The notes beneath the pieces are model-generated. The model did no database searches. It saw nothing but the letters and a program-made list of their open reading frames with translations, and was not told the origin of the DNA. DNA of 64,000 nt from Streptomyces sp. RKND-216 (GTDB lineage Bacteria; Actinomycetota; Actinomycetes; Streptomycetales; Streptomycetaceae), in NCBI RefSeq assembly GCF_004795255.1, contig NZ_SSBQ01000002.1, positions 3,057,501 to 3,121,500 on the forward strand, read 5' to 3'. Within the stretch, counting starts at the first letter, position 1. Every line of letters begins with the position of its first letter. The position numbers were made by a program, and so were the translations under genes. Below are positions 20,413-28,738 of this stretch, one piece after another.

Positions 20413-20754
20413 TCAATTCCGGGCCACGGCCCCCCTGCCCGGCGCTGCCGAGTCCCCGCCGAACCGCTCCCTGCCGCTGCCGGAACATCCTGTAGATCCC
20501 CTTTGCGGTGATCCGGGTGAGCGACGAGGAGCGGGACGCGGCCGGGACACCGGAGGAGCCGGACGGTGCTGGTGCGCCGGAGGCAGTGGAGGCAGTGGAG
20601 GCAGCGGGAACGCCGGGGGCACGGTCGGGCCCGTGCGGCTGGTGGGCCCGTCGTCGGCGAGGCCGACCCGGGCGTGCGGCGTACCGCCTTCGTCCGTGGT
20701 CCGTTCGTCGGCCCGCGGCGGCGGGACGGCACGTCCGTCCGGCATCGTCGTCAT
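20413..20754 (-). CDS. Candidate small Pro-rich protein upstream of hrpA, possibly frameshifted
   Basis: ATG at 20754 opens MTTMPDGRAVPPPRADERTT, with good G/C-ending codons over the first ~45 codons. From about 20610 the coding bias moves to another minus-strand frame that reads ...RITAKGIYRMFRQRQGA and stops at 20393. A nine-base repeat (CTGCCTCCA, three copies) lies at the transition. Either the gene is broken by an indel, or only one of the frames is real. No function can be assigned. Confidence 0.35.
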   Translation of the reverse strand: MTTMPDGRAVPPPRADERTTDEGGTPHARVGLADDGPTSRTGPTVPPAFPLPPLPPLPPAHQHRPAPPVSRPRPAPRRSPGSPQRGSTGCSGSGRERFGGDSAAPGRGAVARN

Positions 20755-20897
20755 GCCACCACGCTCGCACGGACCACTGACATCGGAGGGGTGCCGCGAG
20801 GTCTCCCTCCCCGGTCTCCGCGGCTCCGTACCCCGGCGGAGTGCGGGTGAGTACGGCGACTCAGGCCCCGGGGCGCCGAACGGCGTTGGACGGGCGC

Positions 20898-21251
20898 ATG
20901 ACCGAGACGACCGCCCGCACACCCCCGCTCCGAGGTCCTGGATCGCCCCGCTGATCAGCGCTCTCGTCACGCTGCCGGTGGGCTTCGTCGTCCTCGGTAT
21001 CGCCGGGTTGTCAGATGGCCTGCGACTCGTGCTTCGGCAGCGAGGCCGACTGTTTCGAGGACAGCTTCGCCACCGCCTTCGCCGTCTTCTGCTGGAACCT
21101 GCTCGTCCCGGCCGGCCTGCTCGTCCTGAGCTGGGCCCTGCCCCGGCAGCGGCGTTTCGCCGCGCTCCGGGCGCTGGTGTCGGTCCTGGCGCCGGTCGCG
21201 GTCGTCGTGCTGTACCTCGTCTTCAGCGCCCTCGTCCAGTGGCCGGCGTGA
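20898..21251 (+). pseudogene. Small two-helix membrane protein gene with two frame breaks
   Basis: Joining three frames gives a plausible ~117-residue protein: MTETTARTP, then PAPRSWIAPLISALVTLPVG with a first membrane helix, then MACDSCFGSEADCFEDSF followed by two more hydrophobic stretches. The first switch lies in a C5 run near 20925 (one base missing). The second lies just before 21015 (one extra base or two missing). Each piece has coding bias only in its own frame. It is either a decayed gene or a gene with sequencing errors. The cysteine-rich loop ACDSC..C is reminiscent of small Streptomyces membrane proteins of unknown role. Confidence 0.6.
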
Positions 21252-22296
21252 CGACCCCCGCCCGCCGCCTGCGCGCGGGCGGCGGCTCCGCGCCGAAGAC
21301 CCAGGGGGCGAGGACGAGTTCGGCCCCGTCGGGGTCCCGGAAGGTGACGGCGTCGTTGAGGGTCCAGTAGCGGTTCTGCCCGACCGGCTCGTGACCGGCG
21401 TCCGTCAGCCGGCCGACGACGGCGTCCCGGGCCGCACGGCCGGGGAGGTACAGCACCAGCTGTTCGTGCGGACGGCCGCCCGGCAACGATCCGTCTTCCG
21501 GGAGCAGTTCGAATGTCGCCGCCGTACCCGGCAGCCCGAAGATCGCCACCCCGTGCCCGTCCGGACCGTCCTCGGCCAGGTGCACCACGGGAAGGCGGAC
21601 GACGTCGCGGTAGAACGCCACCGCCTCCGCGTACCGGCGCGAGCGCCGCGCCGCTCGGGCCGCCGCCACGGTCGCCGTGTCCGCCTCAGGCACCACGCGG
21701 ACGTTGAAGGCGTGCGAGCCCAACGCCCCGGCCACGCCCAGGAAGAGCAGCGCGAAATGCTCCTGGCCACGTGCCGTGCGGATGCCGCCGAGGTCCAGGA
21801 GAGACGTCTCCGGCCAGCCGAGATCGTGCAGCAGCCCGCCCACGACGGCTTTCGCGCCGGCGTCGTCGCCGGACAGGAACACCGTGGACGGTCCGCTCAG
21901 CCCGCCCGGATCGCGCATCACCGAGGCGGTCACCGTGCACAGCGTCTTGACCACCCGAAGCACCGGATGCGCGGCCTGGAGCCGTTCGCCCAGAGACACG
22001 CCGGGATGGGCGAGGGCACCGTCCTGCGTGAAGCCGATGCCGACGTCCAGCAGCACCGTGCCGGCCCGCACCTCCCCGCCGAGCGACGCGAGCACCGCTT
22101 CCGACTCCGTGCCGGGCGTCGCGTTCACCAGCACCTCACCGTGTGCCGCGGCTTCGGCGAGCGACCGTACGTCCGGCCCGGCGTCCCCCCGTTCCGCCGG
22201 GGCCCGCGACCCCAGCACCACCTCGTGCCCGGCCGCCGCCCATCCCTCTCCCAGCGCCCGCGCGACGTTCCCCGTCCCCAGAATCCCGATCCGCAT
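21223..22296 (-). CDS. F420-NADP reductase-like protein fused to a VOC (glyoxalase-like) domain
   Basis: 357 residues. Residues 1-~205 are a Rossmann NADPH/F420 reductase-like domain: MRIGILGTGNVARALGEGW at the N-terminus, VLGSRAP, VNATPGTESEAVLASLG, and ending GSHAFNVRVV, which is where stand-alone members stop. It then runs on through an Arg/Ala linker into a VOC half (AEAVAFYRDVVRLPV, then TFRDPDGAELVLAPW). The usual first strand of the VOC module is missing. ATG at 22296 is the family start. The 3' end overlaps the convergent frame-broken gene by 29 bases. The fusion may be functional or a deletion joint. Confidence 0.75.
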   Translation of the reverse strand: MRIGILGTGNVARALGEGWAAAGHEVVLGSRAPAERGDAGPDVRSLAEAAAHGEVLVNATPGTESEAVLASLGGEVRAGTVLLDVGIGFTQDGALAHPGVSLGERLQAAHPVLRVVKTLCTVTASVMRDPGGLSGPSTVFLSGDDAGAKAVVGGLLHDLGWPETSLLDLGGIRTARGQEHFALLFLGVAGALGSHAFNVRVVPEADTATVAAARAARRSRRYAEAVAFYRDVVRLPVVHLAEDGPDGHGVAIFGLPGTAATFELLPEDGSLPGGRPHEQLVLYLPGRAARDAVVGRLTDAGHEPVGQNRYWTLNDAVTFRDPDGAELVLAPWVFGAEPPPARRRRAGVVTPATGRGR

Positions 22297-22468
22297 GCCC
22301 CCGAACCTACGCAGCCCCCGCCCTCGCCGGATCGACCCGGAGACCGGTTCCGCCGGCACCCGGACGTAGGTCCGCCGACGTAGGGGAGGTCGTCGGCGTG
22401 CGAGGGCGCCGGGCCGTGGCTAGCGTGAAAGGAGGGGAAGCCCCTCGATACGGAAAGAGGGCAGAGTG

Positions 22469-23275
22469 ATGGCCGTACGACCGGAAGGCACCCCCTGCTG
22501 GGCCGACGCGATGTTCGACGACGCCGATGCGGCGAAGCGCTTCTACGGCGACGTGCTGGGTTGGACGTTCGCCGAACCCGACCCGCGGTTCGGCGACTAC
22601 GCGCAGGCGTACGCCGACGGCAAGGCCGTCGCCGCCGTCTCGCCCACCATGCCCGGCATGGAAGGCGGCGCCGGCGCCTGGTGCCTCTACCTCGCCTCGC
22701 CCGACCTCGACGCGACCGCGCAGAAGGTGCGGGATGCGGGTGGCGAGGTGTTGATGGGGCCGATGGACGTCGGCGACTTCGGCGGGATGCTCCTCGTCCG
22801 CGACCCGGGCGGCGTCGTCTTCGGCGTCTGGCGGGCCGGCACGCATCAGGGCTTCGACGCCGAGGCCGTCCCCGGCGCGTACTGCTGGGCGGAGGTCTAC
22901 ACCCGGGAGGCGCCGGCGGCCGACACCTTCTTCTCCCGCGTCTTCCCGTACCGCGTGCGGCACGTGGAGGACACCGGAGGCATGGACTTCAACGTCTACG
23001 CACTCGGTGAGGACGCCGTCCTCGGCCGGATGAAGATGAACGCGGCGGACTTCCCGCCCGAGGTCCCGTCCTACCTCAACGTCTACTTCACCGTGCCGGA
23101 CTGCGACGACGCCGTCGCGAGGGTGACCGAGAGCGGCGGCAGGCTCCACTTCGGCCCCGTGGACACGCCGTTCGGCCGCTTCGCCTCCCTCGGCGACCCG
23201 CAGGGCGCGGCGTTCTCCGTCATCGACATCACCACGACGGAAGGCGAGATGCCGAAGATCACCGATGTGTCCTGA
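22469..23275 (+). CDS. Two-domain VOC (glyoxalase/bleomycin-resistance) family protein
   Basis: 268 residues with two tandem VOC modules. The first begins CWADAMFDDADAAKRFYGDV and ends VRDPGGVVFGVW; the second begins YCWAEVYTREAPAADTFFSR and ends SLGDPQGAAFSVID. Such tandem proteins in Streptomyces are often annotated as hydroxylases or antibiotic-binding proteins, but the substrate is unknown. ATG at 22469 has GAGGG seven bases upstream. A strong hairpin follows 68 bases after the stop. It is divergently transcribed from the F420/VOC fusion gene, 170 bases away, so a shared control region is possible. Confidence 0.88.
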   Translation: MAVRPEGTPCWADAMFDDADAAKRFYGDVLGWTFAEPDPRFGDYAQAYADGKAVAAVSPTMPGMEGGAGAWCLYLASPDLDATAQKVRDAGGEVLMGPMDVGDFGGMLLVRDPGGVVFGVWRAGTHQGFDAEAVPGAYCWAEVYTREAPAADTFFSRVFPYRVRHVEDTGGMDFNVYALGEDAVLGRMKMNAADFPPEVPSYLNVYFTVPDCDDAVARVTESGGRLHFGPVDTPFGRFASLGDPQGAAFSVIDITTTEGEMPKITDVS

Positions 23276-23342
23276 CACGGTCCGCGTGAGCGCGGCAGCG
23301 ACCCCCTGCCCCCTCCACGCAGGGAGCGGCCGAAACCGCAAC

Positions 23343-23380
23343 GGTGATCCCCTGCCGGACACGTCCGGCAGGGGATCACC
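23343..23380 (+). terminator. Strong terminator after the VOC gene
   Basis: GGTGATCCCCTGCCGGAC and its exact complement form an 18-bp stem with a two-base loop. The inner part (CCCCTGCCGGA) is shared with the hairpin at 23831-23864. Confidence 0.85.
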
Positions 23381-23782
23381 GTTGTCCGCGACCCGATCAA
23401 CGTCTACCCGCCCATCCAGGGACCGTCCATCTGAAACCGGTTCGGCCAGACCCCGCCGTCCTCGCACCACCGGGTCTTCTCCAACTGGGGCTACCTGAAC
23501 GACTGGTCGGTGAACACCTACCAGAGTCCGGGAGCCACGGTCGTCTCGCCGTTCGGCAGCAAGACGGCGTCGGGCAGCCCGGTGTCTGTCCGCGTGGTCA
23601 CTGTCACCCCAGGCTGGGCCACCGGGAACCTCGCCGACGGCGGCTGGCGCATCGGTCTGGAGGTCATCAACAAGACCCGCTATGCCTGCTACATCCCCCG
23701 CGCTGCGGGCACGGGGCTGGGCGACGAGACGGCCGTGGGCCGCGTCGGCACGGAGAACAGCGGGCCGCAGCAGGCCTGCTGA
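23381..23782 (+). pseudogene. Remnant of a secreted protein gene, 5'-truncated with an in-frame TGA
   Basis: One frame reads VRDPINVYPPIQGPSI, then TGA (23432-23434), then NRFGQTPPSSHHRVFSNWGY...VNTYQSPGATVVSPFGSKT and on to VINKTRYACYIPRAAGT. The TGA sits where TGG (Trp) would keep the protein going. There is no start codon or ribosome site, and the 5' end abuts the terminator hairpin. Codon bias stays coding on both sides of the stop. The text resembles a secreted peptidase-associated or Ig-like Streptomyces protein with an internal shortening before VINKTRY. It is most likely non-functional. Confidence 0.6.
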
Positions 23783-23830
23783 GCGGTCACCCCTGCCGTC
23801 GTCGTCGGCCGATGCCGTCACCTCACGAGA

Positions 23831-23864
23831 AAAGCCCCTGCCGGACGTATCCGGCAGGGGCTTT
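23831..23864 (-). terminator. Terminator of the tRNA Glu-Asp-Phe cluster
   Basis: AAAGCCCCTGCCGGA and TCCGGCAGGGGCTTT, perfect 15-bp arms with a CGTA loop. It lies 18 bases past the tRNA-Phe 3' end and closes with a T run when read leftwards. Confidence 0.85.
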
Positions 23865-23881
23865 CCCCTGTTCACGCGGTG

Positions 23882-23955
23882 TGGCTGGGGCCGGGGTCGA
23901 ACCGGCGACCTTCCGCTTTTCAGGCGGACGCTCGTACCAACTGAGCTACCCAGCC
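23882..23955 (-). tRNA. tRNA-Phe(GAA)
   Basis: 74 nt. Acceptor arms GGCTGGG/CCCAGCC, anticodon stem TCCGC/GCGGA with loop CTGAAAA (anticodon GAA), T-arm GGTTCGACCCC, discriminator A. Confidence 0.96.
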
Positions 23956-23959
23956 ACAG

Positions 23960-24034
23960 CGGTCCTGACGGGATTTGAACCCGCGGCCTCCACCTTGACA
24001 GGGTGGCGAGCACTCCAAACTGCTCCACAGGACC
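23960..24034 (-). tRNA. tRNA-Asp(GTC), copy 2
   Basis: Same 75-nt sequence as 16102-16176. Only four bases separate it from tRNA-Phe, so the two are processed from one transcript. Confidence 0.97.
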
Positions 24035-24077
24035 AAGCTCGTGCTGTGCGCGAACCAGTCTCGCACAGGGTGGTGCG

Positions 24078-24150
24078 TGCCCCCAACGGGATTCGAACCC
24101 GTGCTACCGCCTTGAAAGGGCGGCGTCCTGGGCCACTAGACGATGAGGGC
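24078..24150 (-). tRNA. tRNA-Glu(TTC)
   Basis: 73 nt. Acceptor arms GCCCTCA/TGGGGGC (one G-T pair), D-arm TCGTCTAGTGG, anticodon stem CCGCC/GGCGG with loop CTTTCAA (anticodon TTC), T-arm GGTTCGAATCC. It is first in the leftward Glu-Asp-Phe cluster. Confidence 0.96.
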
Positions 24151-24265
24151 TGATGACCCACCTGGGCGCTTCGCAGCGCGTCGGGGACGTGAGAAGCATA
24201 TGGGATGGCGGGACGGAACGCCAAAACGGATTCCCGTACGACCGTGGTCGGTGGAACGCCGCAGG

Positions 24266-26017
24266 TCACGGCGCCGCCTCCCGGGTGGGGGCGCCGGTGG
24301 TGGGCGGGATGCCGGGTGCGGGGCTGCCCGGGCTGGGCGTGCCGGGCGGCTCGCCCGGCACCGAAGGTGACGGCGAGGGGGAGGAGGGGGATGGCGTGGG
24401 CTCCGGCGGGTTCACGTCGCCGGGCAGATGCCGGCTGACCTCGGCCTTGGACAGCCCCAGCCCGCCGAGCGTGATCGAGTCCCAGGCCTGGAGCTGGTCG
24501 GTCTCCTCGTCCAGGTAGAGCACGGTGGCCTGCACCTGCTGCGGGTCGTCGTCCTCGACGGCGCGGAGGCCGCCGCCGCCTGTGGTGCCCTCGACCATCA
24601 GGCGGGTGCCGTCCTCGAGGATCTCGTTGCTGCGCTTGTGGGTGTGGCCCGCGAGGGCGAGCGGCACCTCGCCGTCGGTCTCGGCGGCGGCGACCGGGTT
24701 GTGCATCACGGCGATGTCCACGGGGGTGTCCTGTGCCGCCTGCTTGCGGAGCGCGAACGCCAGCTCACGCCCGGCGGCGCGTTCCGCCGGGTCACCCTCG
24801 GGGACGACGGAACGGTCGGGGGTGAACTGCGGGTCGCCCATGCCGGCGATGCGGACGCCCGCGACGGTCACGGCGACGCCGTTGTCCAGCACGTACACGC
24901 CGTCGCCCAGCTCGGCCATGGCCGCCTGCGTCTCGATGGAGTCGTGGTTGCCGCGCACCCACACGTAGGGGGCGCCGAGGTCCGGGATGGGGTCGAGGAA
25001 GTAGTTCTCGGCGGCGGTGCCGTGGTCCATGGTGTCGCCGGCGTCGACGATGACGTCGATGTCGTACTGCTCGACCAGGGAGCGCACGACGCTCCACGCG
25101 ATCGGGTTGAGATGGATGTCGGAGACGTGCAGCACGCGCGTGGTGTTCGGCGACGGCTGGTAGGCGGGCAGGGTGGAGGTCGCCTCGTAGAGCTTGGTGA
25201 CGTTGGTGACCAGCCGGGCCAGTTCCTCCTGGTAGACGCCGAAGTCCGTGACGATGCTGCGGGCGCTGCCCACCACGGACGGCGCGCTGGCGAGCAGGCC
25301 GGAGAACTTCGGCTCCAGCACCGACTTCGGGTTCCACGTCGCGAACGCCGTGACGCCGGACGTGGCGAGCAGCGCGAGAGCGAGTCCGCCCGCGGCCAGG
25401 GCGCGACGCGGGCGCCGGTAGACGGCCAGGCCCAGCACCGTGGAGCCGAGCACCACGGCGACGACCGTGCGTACCGCGACGTCGAGCACGCCGTCCTGCA
25501 CGTCGGTGGTGATCTCGTTCTCGAGGCCGTTGATCCGTTCCGGGTGGCTGACGAGGGCGGTGGACCGTACGGGGTCGAGCTGGTCGACGTTCACGTCGAG
25601 GCGGAGCGGCGCGTGATGGCTGTCCAACTCCAGGGAGCCGAGCGGCGACACGTTGATCTTCGTGCCGCCGGAGAGCGAGGGGCGCAGGGTCATCGTGGTG
25701 TCCATCGGCCCGATGCCGGTGCGCACGTTTCCCACGATCAGCAGGCCCAGCCAGGCTCCCAGGAGGGTGACGGCGACCAGGCCGCCCGCACGCTTCCACC
25801 GCTGCGCGGGGCGCCCCTCCCGGGGCAGCTCCGCACCTTGCGGGGGCTGCGCCGCCCCGTCGGCGGCCCCGGCGGTGGGGCCGTTGCGCGGACGTCTCAC
25901 CCACCGCCGTACGCGCGCTGCGGTGGCGCGTCCCGCGCGCCCGGCACGTGAGAGGGCGGCTCCCGGCGATCGGAACGGACGGAGGGTCGGACGGTGCCGT
26001 TCTTCACGGGCGGCCAT
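24266..26017 (-). CDS. Membrane-anchored calcineurin-type metallophosphoesterase
   Basis: 583 residues. A basic disordered N-terminus is followed by a membrane helix (GGLVAVTLLGAWLGLLIVG), an extracellular stretch, and two more helices near 180-235. The metallophosphatase core carries all metal-binding blocks: VSDIHLNP, DAGDTMDHG, WVRGNHDS, VMHNPV and LAGHTHKRS. The C-terminal 60 residues are Pro/Ser-rich. Topology puts the catalytic domain outside the membrane or in its periphery. Substrate unknown; a nucleotide, lipid or cell-wall phosphoester is possible. It starts just upstream of a divergent zincin gene. Confidence 0.9.
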   Translation of the reverse strand: MAAREERHRPTLRPFRSPGAALSRAGRAGRATAARVRRWVRRPRNGPTAGAADGAAQPPQGAELPREGRPAQRWKRAGGLVAVTLLGAWLGLLIVGNVRTGIGPMDTTMTLRPSLSGGTKINVSPLGSLELDSHHAPLRLDVNVDQLDPVRSTALVSHPERINGLENEITTDVQDGVLDVAVRTVVAVVLGSTVLGLAVYRRPRRALAAGGLALALLATSGVTAFATWNPKSVLEPKFSGLLASAPSVVGSARSIVTDFGVYQEELARLVTNVTKLYEATSTLPAYQPSPNTTRVLHVSDIHLNPIAWSVVRSLVEQYDIDVIVDAGDTMDHGTAAENYFLDPIPDLGAPYVWVRGNHDSIETQAAMAELGDGVYVLDNGVAVTVAGVRIAGMGDPQFTPDRSVVPEGDPAERAAGRELAFALRKQAAQDTPVDIAVMHNPVAAAETDGEVPLALAGHTHKRSNEILEDGTRLMVEGTTGGGGLRAVEDDDPQQVQATVLYLDEETDQLQAWDSITLGGLGLSKAEVSRHLPGDVNPPEPTPSPSSPSPSPSVPGEPPGTPSPGSPAPGIPPTTGAPTREAAP

Positions 26018-26225
26018 GGAGCCCCCTATGCCCTGGACGCAGGAGATTCATGCAGAACAGGGGCATTGAACACCACCCGGTGCGGCATGGGCGATACATG
26101 CGCCGCCTCGCGTCGCGCCGGAACGAGGCCCTCGCGGGCGTTCCGGGACGGGTGGGGACCGGGAGACGGGACGCGGTGGGGCGGGGCACCTCGTGCGCCG
26201 GGGCGGGTGCGGCGACAATGGCGGC

Positions 26226-26588
26226 GTGCTGGAGATGACGCGCGAGGACTTCGAGGAACTGGTCGCCCAGGCCCTGGACCGCATCCCGCCCGAGCTGACC
26301 AGGCTCATGGACAACGTGGCGGTGTTCGTCGAGGACGAGCCCCCGGCCCACGACCCCGACCTGCTGGGTCTGTACGAGGGCACGCCGCTGACCGAACGCG
26401 GCGAGTGGTACGCGGGCGTGCTGCCGGACCGCATCACGATCTATCTCGGACCCACGTTGCGGCTCGTCGAGTCCGAGGGCGGCGACCGCGACCTGGTGGT
26501 CGAGGAGGTAGAGATCACGGTCGTCCACGAGATCGCGCACCACTTCGGCATCGACGACGAACGCCTGCACGCCCTGGGCTACGGGTGA
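26226..26588 (+). CDS. Zincin-type metallopeptidase family protein
   Basis: 120 residues. It carries HEIAHHFGIDD near the C-terminus, the HExxH...D zinc motif of the minimal zincin (possible acid metallopeptidase) family. EMTREDFEELVAQALDRIPP and MDNVAVFVEDEP are the family's conserved N-terminal parts. GTG at 26226 is chosen by the conserved MLEMTRE start; ATG at 26235 is the alternative. The stop overlaps the fluC GTG by four bases (GTGA), so expression is coupled to the fluoride channels. Substrate not known. Confidence 0.88.
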   Translation: MLEMTREDFEELVAQALDRIPPELTRLMDNVAVFVEDEPPAHDPDLLGLYEGTPLTERGEWYAGVLPDRITIYLGPTLRLVESEGGDRDLVVEEVEITVVHEIAHHFGIDDERLHALGYG

Positions 26589-27103
26589 CCCGCTCCGGCG
26601 CCCGGCGACCGTCCTCCGATCCCGTCGACTCGGACGTCGACCTGCGCCTCGCGCGGCACCGGGCGGAGACCGTGGGCCGGCGACGGTGGCCGCTGCTCGC
26701 CGCGATCGCCTGCGGGGGCGCGTCGGGCGCGCTCGCGCGCCACGCGCTGACGCTCGCGCTCCCCGCACGCCCCCACGGCTTCCCGTGGGGGACGTTCGCC
26801 GTGAACGGGCTCGGCTGTGCGCTGATCGGCGTGCTGATGGTGCTGATCGGCGACGCGCGGCCCGGTCCGGGACGGTGGCGCGCGGCGTGGTCCCACCCGC
26901 TCGCCCGGCCGTTTCTCGGCGTGGGCGTGCTGGGCGGGTTCACCACCTTCTCCACGTACGCCGTCGAGGCGGTCGCGCGGGCGGCGGACGGCCGTCCCGG
27001 CCTGGCGCTCGTCTCCGTGACCGCCACGCCGCTGGTGGCCGTCGCCGCGGTGGCCGTGGGGGCGCTGGGGACCCGCAGGGTCGTGGGGAGGCGACGGCCG
27101 TGA
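26585..27103 (+). CDS. crcB: Fluoride efflux channel FluC/CrcB, subunit 1
   Basis: 172 residues, longer than a bare CrcB because of a ~35-residue basic N-terminal extension. Four membrane helices. Signature GGASGALARHAL, FPWGTFAVNGLGCALIG (pore Asn) and GVLGGFTTFSTYAVE (the FTTFST phenylalanine/Na-site motif). It exports fluoride down its gradient as an antiparallel dimer. It overlaps the zincin gene by GTGA and the second fluC gene by GTGA. Confidence 0.95.
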   Translation: MTRSGARRPSSDPVDSDVDLRLARHRAETVGRRRWPLLAAIACGGASGALARHALTLALPARPHGFPWGTFAVNGLGCALIGVLMVLIGDARPGPGRWRAAWSHPLARPFLGVGVLGGFTTFSTYAVEAVARAADGRPGLALVSVTATPLVAVAAVAVGALGTRRVVGRRRP

Positions 27104-27471
27104 CGTGGCTGTGGGTCGCACTGGGCGGGGCGCTCGGGGCCCCGCTGAGGTACCTGGCGGACCGTGCGGTGCAGAGTCGCCACGCCGCCGACTTCCCCTG
27201 GGGGACCTTCGCCGTCAACGTCACCGGCTGCCTGGCACTGGGCCTGCTCACGGGAGCGGTTCTCGGCGGGGGCGGAGCGTGGGACGACATGCAGGTGCTC
27301 CTCGGAACCGGGCTGTGCGGGGCGCTGACCACGTATTCGACGTTCTCCTGGGAGACGCTGCGGCTCGCGGAAAGCGGCCGTGGGGTGCTCGCCGGGGCGA
27401 ACGTGGCCGCGTCGGTGTGTGCGGGCACGGGCGCGGCGGCCGCGGGCCTGGCACTGACCGGCGCGTTCTGA
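27100..27471 (+). CDS. crcB: Fluoride efflux channel FluC/CrcB, subunit 2
   Basis: 123 residues, minimal CrcB. ALGGALGAPLRYLADR, FPWGTFAVNVTGCLALG, and LCGALTTYSTFSWETL, in which the usual FTTFST reads LTTYSTFS. Paired fluC genes in actinobacteria often make obligate heterodimers; the 4-bp overlap and divergent motif support that here. No fluoride riboswitch was seen upstream of the operon. Confidence 0.95.
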   Translation: MTWLWVALGGALGAPLRYLADRAVQSRHAADFPWGTFAVNVTGCLALGLLTGAVLGGGGAWDDMQVLLGTGLCGALTTYSTFSWETLRLAESGRGVLAGANVAASVCAGTGAAAAGLALTGAF

Positions 27472-27719
27472 GACCCCCGGCGACGAGCGGCACTGCCGCG
27501 CCGGCTCACCGCCCGGCGTGGCGAACCACGGGACGGAGAGGACGTGCTGACGGGCCGGCAGGTCACCGGCGGCGAACGGCGGTGCTCGCCTGCGCCGACG
27601 GAGGGAACGTCGGCCCCGCAGCGGCCCCCGGCGCCGTGTCCTGCGGGAGGTCGGGGAAGTTGAGCAGGACGCTGGGTTCCCCGCCCGCCGCGCCCGCATC
27701 TCCTATCCCCGGAGGCACC

Positions 27720-28481
27720 GTGTCCAGAACGTCCCTCGCCCGCAGCTTCCCCGCCCGCCTCCCCACCCGTGCCGCCGCCCGCAGGGTCGGCCGCGCGACC
27801 GCCCGTACGGTCGCCTGTGCGCTGCTGCTGGCCGCCGCGACCGGCTGCATGGCCGCCGGGTCGTCCGATGACGCGAAGGACGGCCGCGACGGCGACCGGA
27901 AGTCGGCCGGTGCGGACGAGAAGGCCGGAGGCCGGGACGGGGAGAAGGCGGACGGCCGGCACGGTGACGGAGGGGCCCGCCCGGGCCGCGCGGGCGCGGA
28001 GGGGGGAGACGGCAAGGAGGCCGGCGACCGGCCCGGGGGCGGCTCTGACAACTCCCACGGCGACGACGGCGGCAAGGACGGGAAGGACGGGAAGGGCGGC
28101 AAGGACGGGAACGACGAGCGCGACGGCGACGACCGGGCGAAGGGCGGCCGCGGCGACGGGAGGGACGGCGACGGTGACGACGGGGGCACCCCCGGCGGCG
28201 GCCCGCAGCCGCCGGCCACCGGCGGCACCCCGGGCGACGCGACGGGTGGCGGCGACCCCGGTCCGTCGCCGTCCAGAGGCACGGGCGGATCCGGGGGTGG
28301 CGGTACGCCCGGCGGCACGGGCGGCGGAGACGAGAACGGCGGAGGCGACGCGTCCGGCGGCACGTCCGGTGCCTCGGGGGCGTCCGGTGGCGCCAGCCCG
28401 CCCGCGGGGAGCAGCGGCGGCGGCTCGGAGGGTGGCGGTGCGGGCGGAGCGGGAGCCCCGGCCTGGGCGCACGACCGGTGA
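27720..28481 (+). CDS. Low-complexity secreted lipoprotein
   Basis: 253 residues. GTG at 27720 follows GGAGG. A basic N-terminus and hydrophobic core (TVACALLLAAATGCMA) end in a lipobox-like ATGC, so Cys ~43 should be lipidated. The remainder is almost entirely Gly, Asp, Lys, Ser and Arg: charged KDGKDGKGGKDG repeats first, then Gly/Ser/Pro-rich sequence. No folded domain is visible. A flexible surface or wall-spanning tether is likely. Simple composition makes homology calls unsafe; both strands are open here, but only this frame has a start site and export signal. Confidence 0.6.
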   Translation: MSRTSLARSFPARLPTRAAARRVGRATARTVACALLLAAATGCMAAGSSDDAKDGRDGDRKSAGADEKAGGRDGEKADGRHGDGGARPGRAGAEGGDGKEAGDRPGGGSDNSHGDDGGKDGKDGKGGKDGNDERDGDDRAKGGRGDGRDGDGDDGGTPGGGPQPPATGGTPGDATGGGDPGPSPSRGTGGSGGGGTPGGTGGGDENGGGDASGGTSGASGASGGASPPAGSSGGGSEGGGAGGAGAPAWAHDR

Positions 28482-28738
28482 CACCCGGACATCCCGAACC
28501 GCCCGCCGAGAACGCGTGTGTGACGGCCCTCACCGCCGGCTGCACCGGTTTGCGTGCCACCCCACCGGGTGCGTATGGTGGTAGATCGCTTGATCCCATT
28601 CACCCTCGCCCGGCGCCACGACTGAAGCGCGCCGTGTGGCGCGTTCCTTCCCTGCCGTGGCAGACCGCATCGAGGCGGTCCAGTGTGCTTCACGGAGTTA
28701 TGGGCACGTGCCGATGACTCCGGAAGGTTTGTTCACGC
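28482..28738 (+). promoter_or_regulatory. Leader region of the DEAD-box helicase gene
   Basis: 257 bases without a gene. It includes TATGGT (~28574) as a possible -10, and GACCGCATCGAGGCGGTC, a small hairpin near 28663. Long leaders are common for cold-shock RNA helicases; specific control is not shown. Confidence 0.45.

Noticed and set aside
18459..20495. Long plus-strand open frame opposite hrpA
   Set aside because: hrpA carries all helicase motifs on the minus strand; the plus frame has no recognisable domain.
26018..26225. Fluoride riboswitch ahead of the fluC operon
   Set aside because: No GGNGATGG...CC-type conserved core was found in the leader or upstream gene.
27563..28693. Pro/Ser-rich minus-strand frame opposite the lipoprotein gene
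   Set aside because: Composition is the reverse reading of Gly/Asp codons; no start site or signal. The plus frame has GGAGG and a lipobox.
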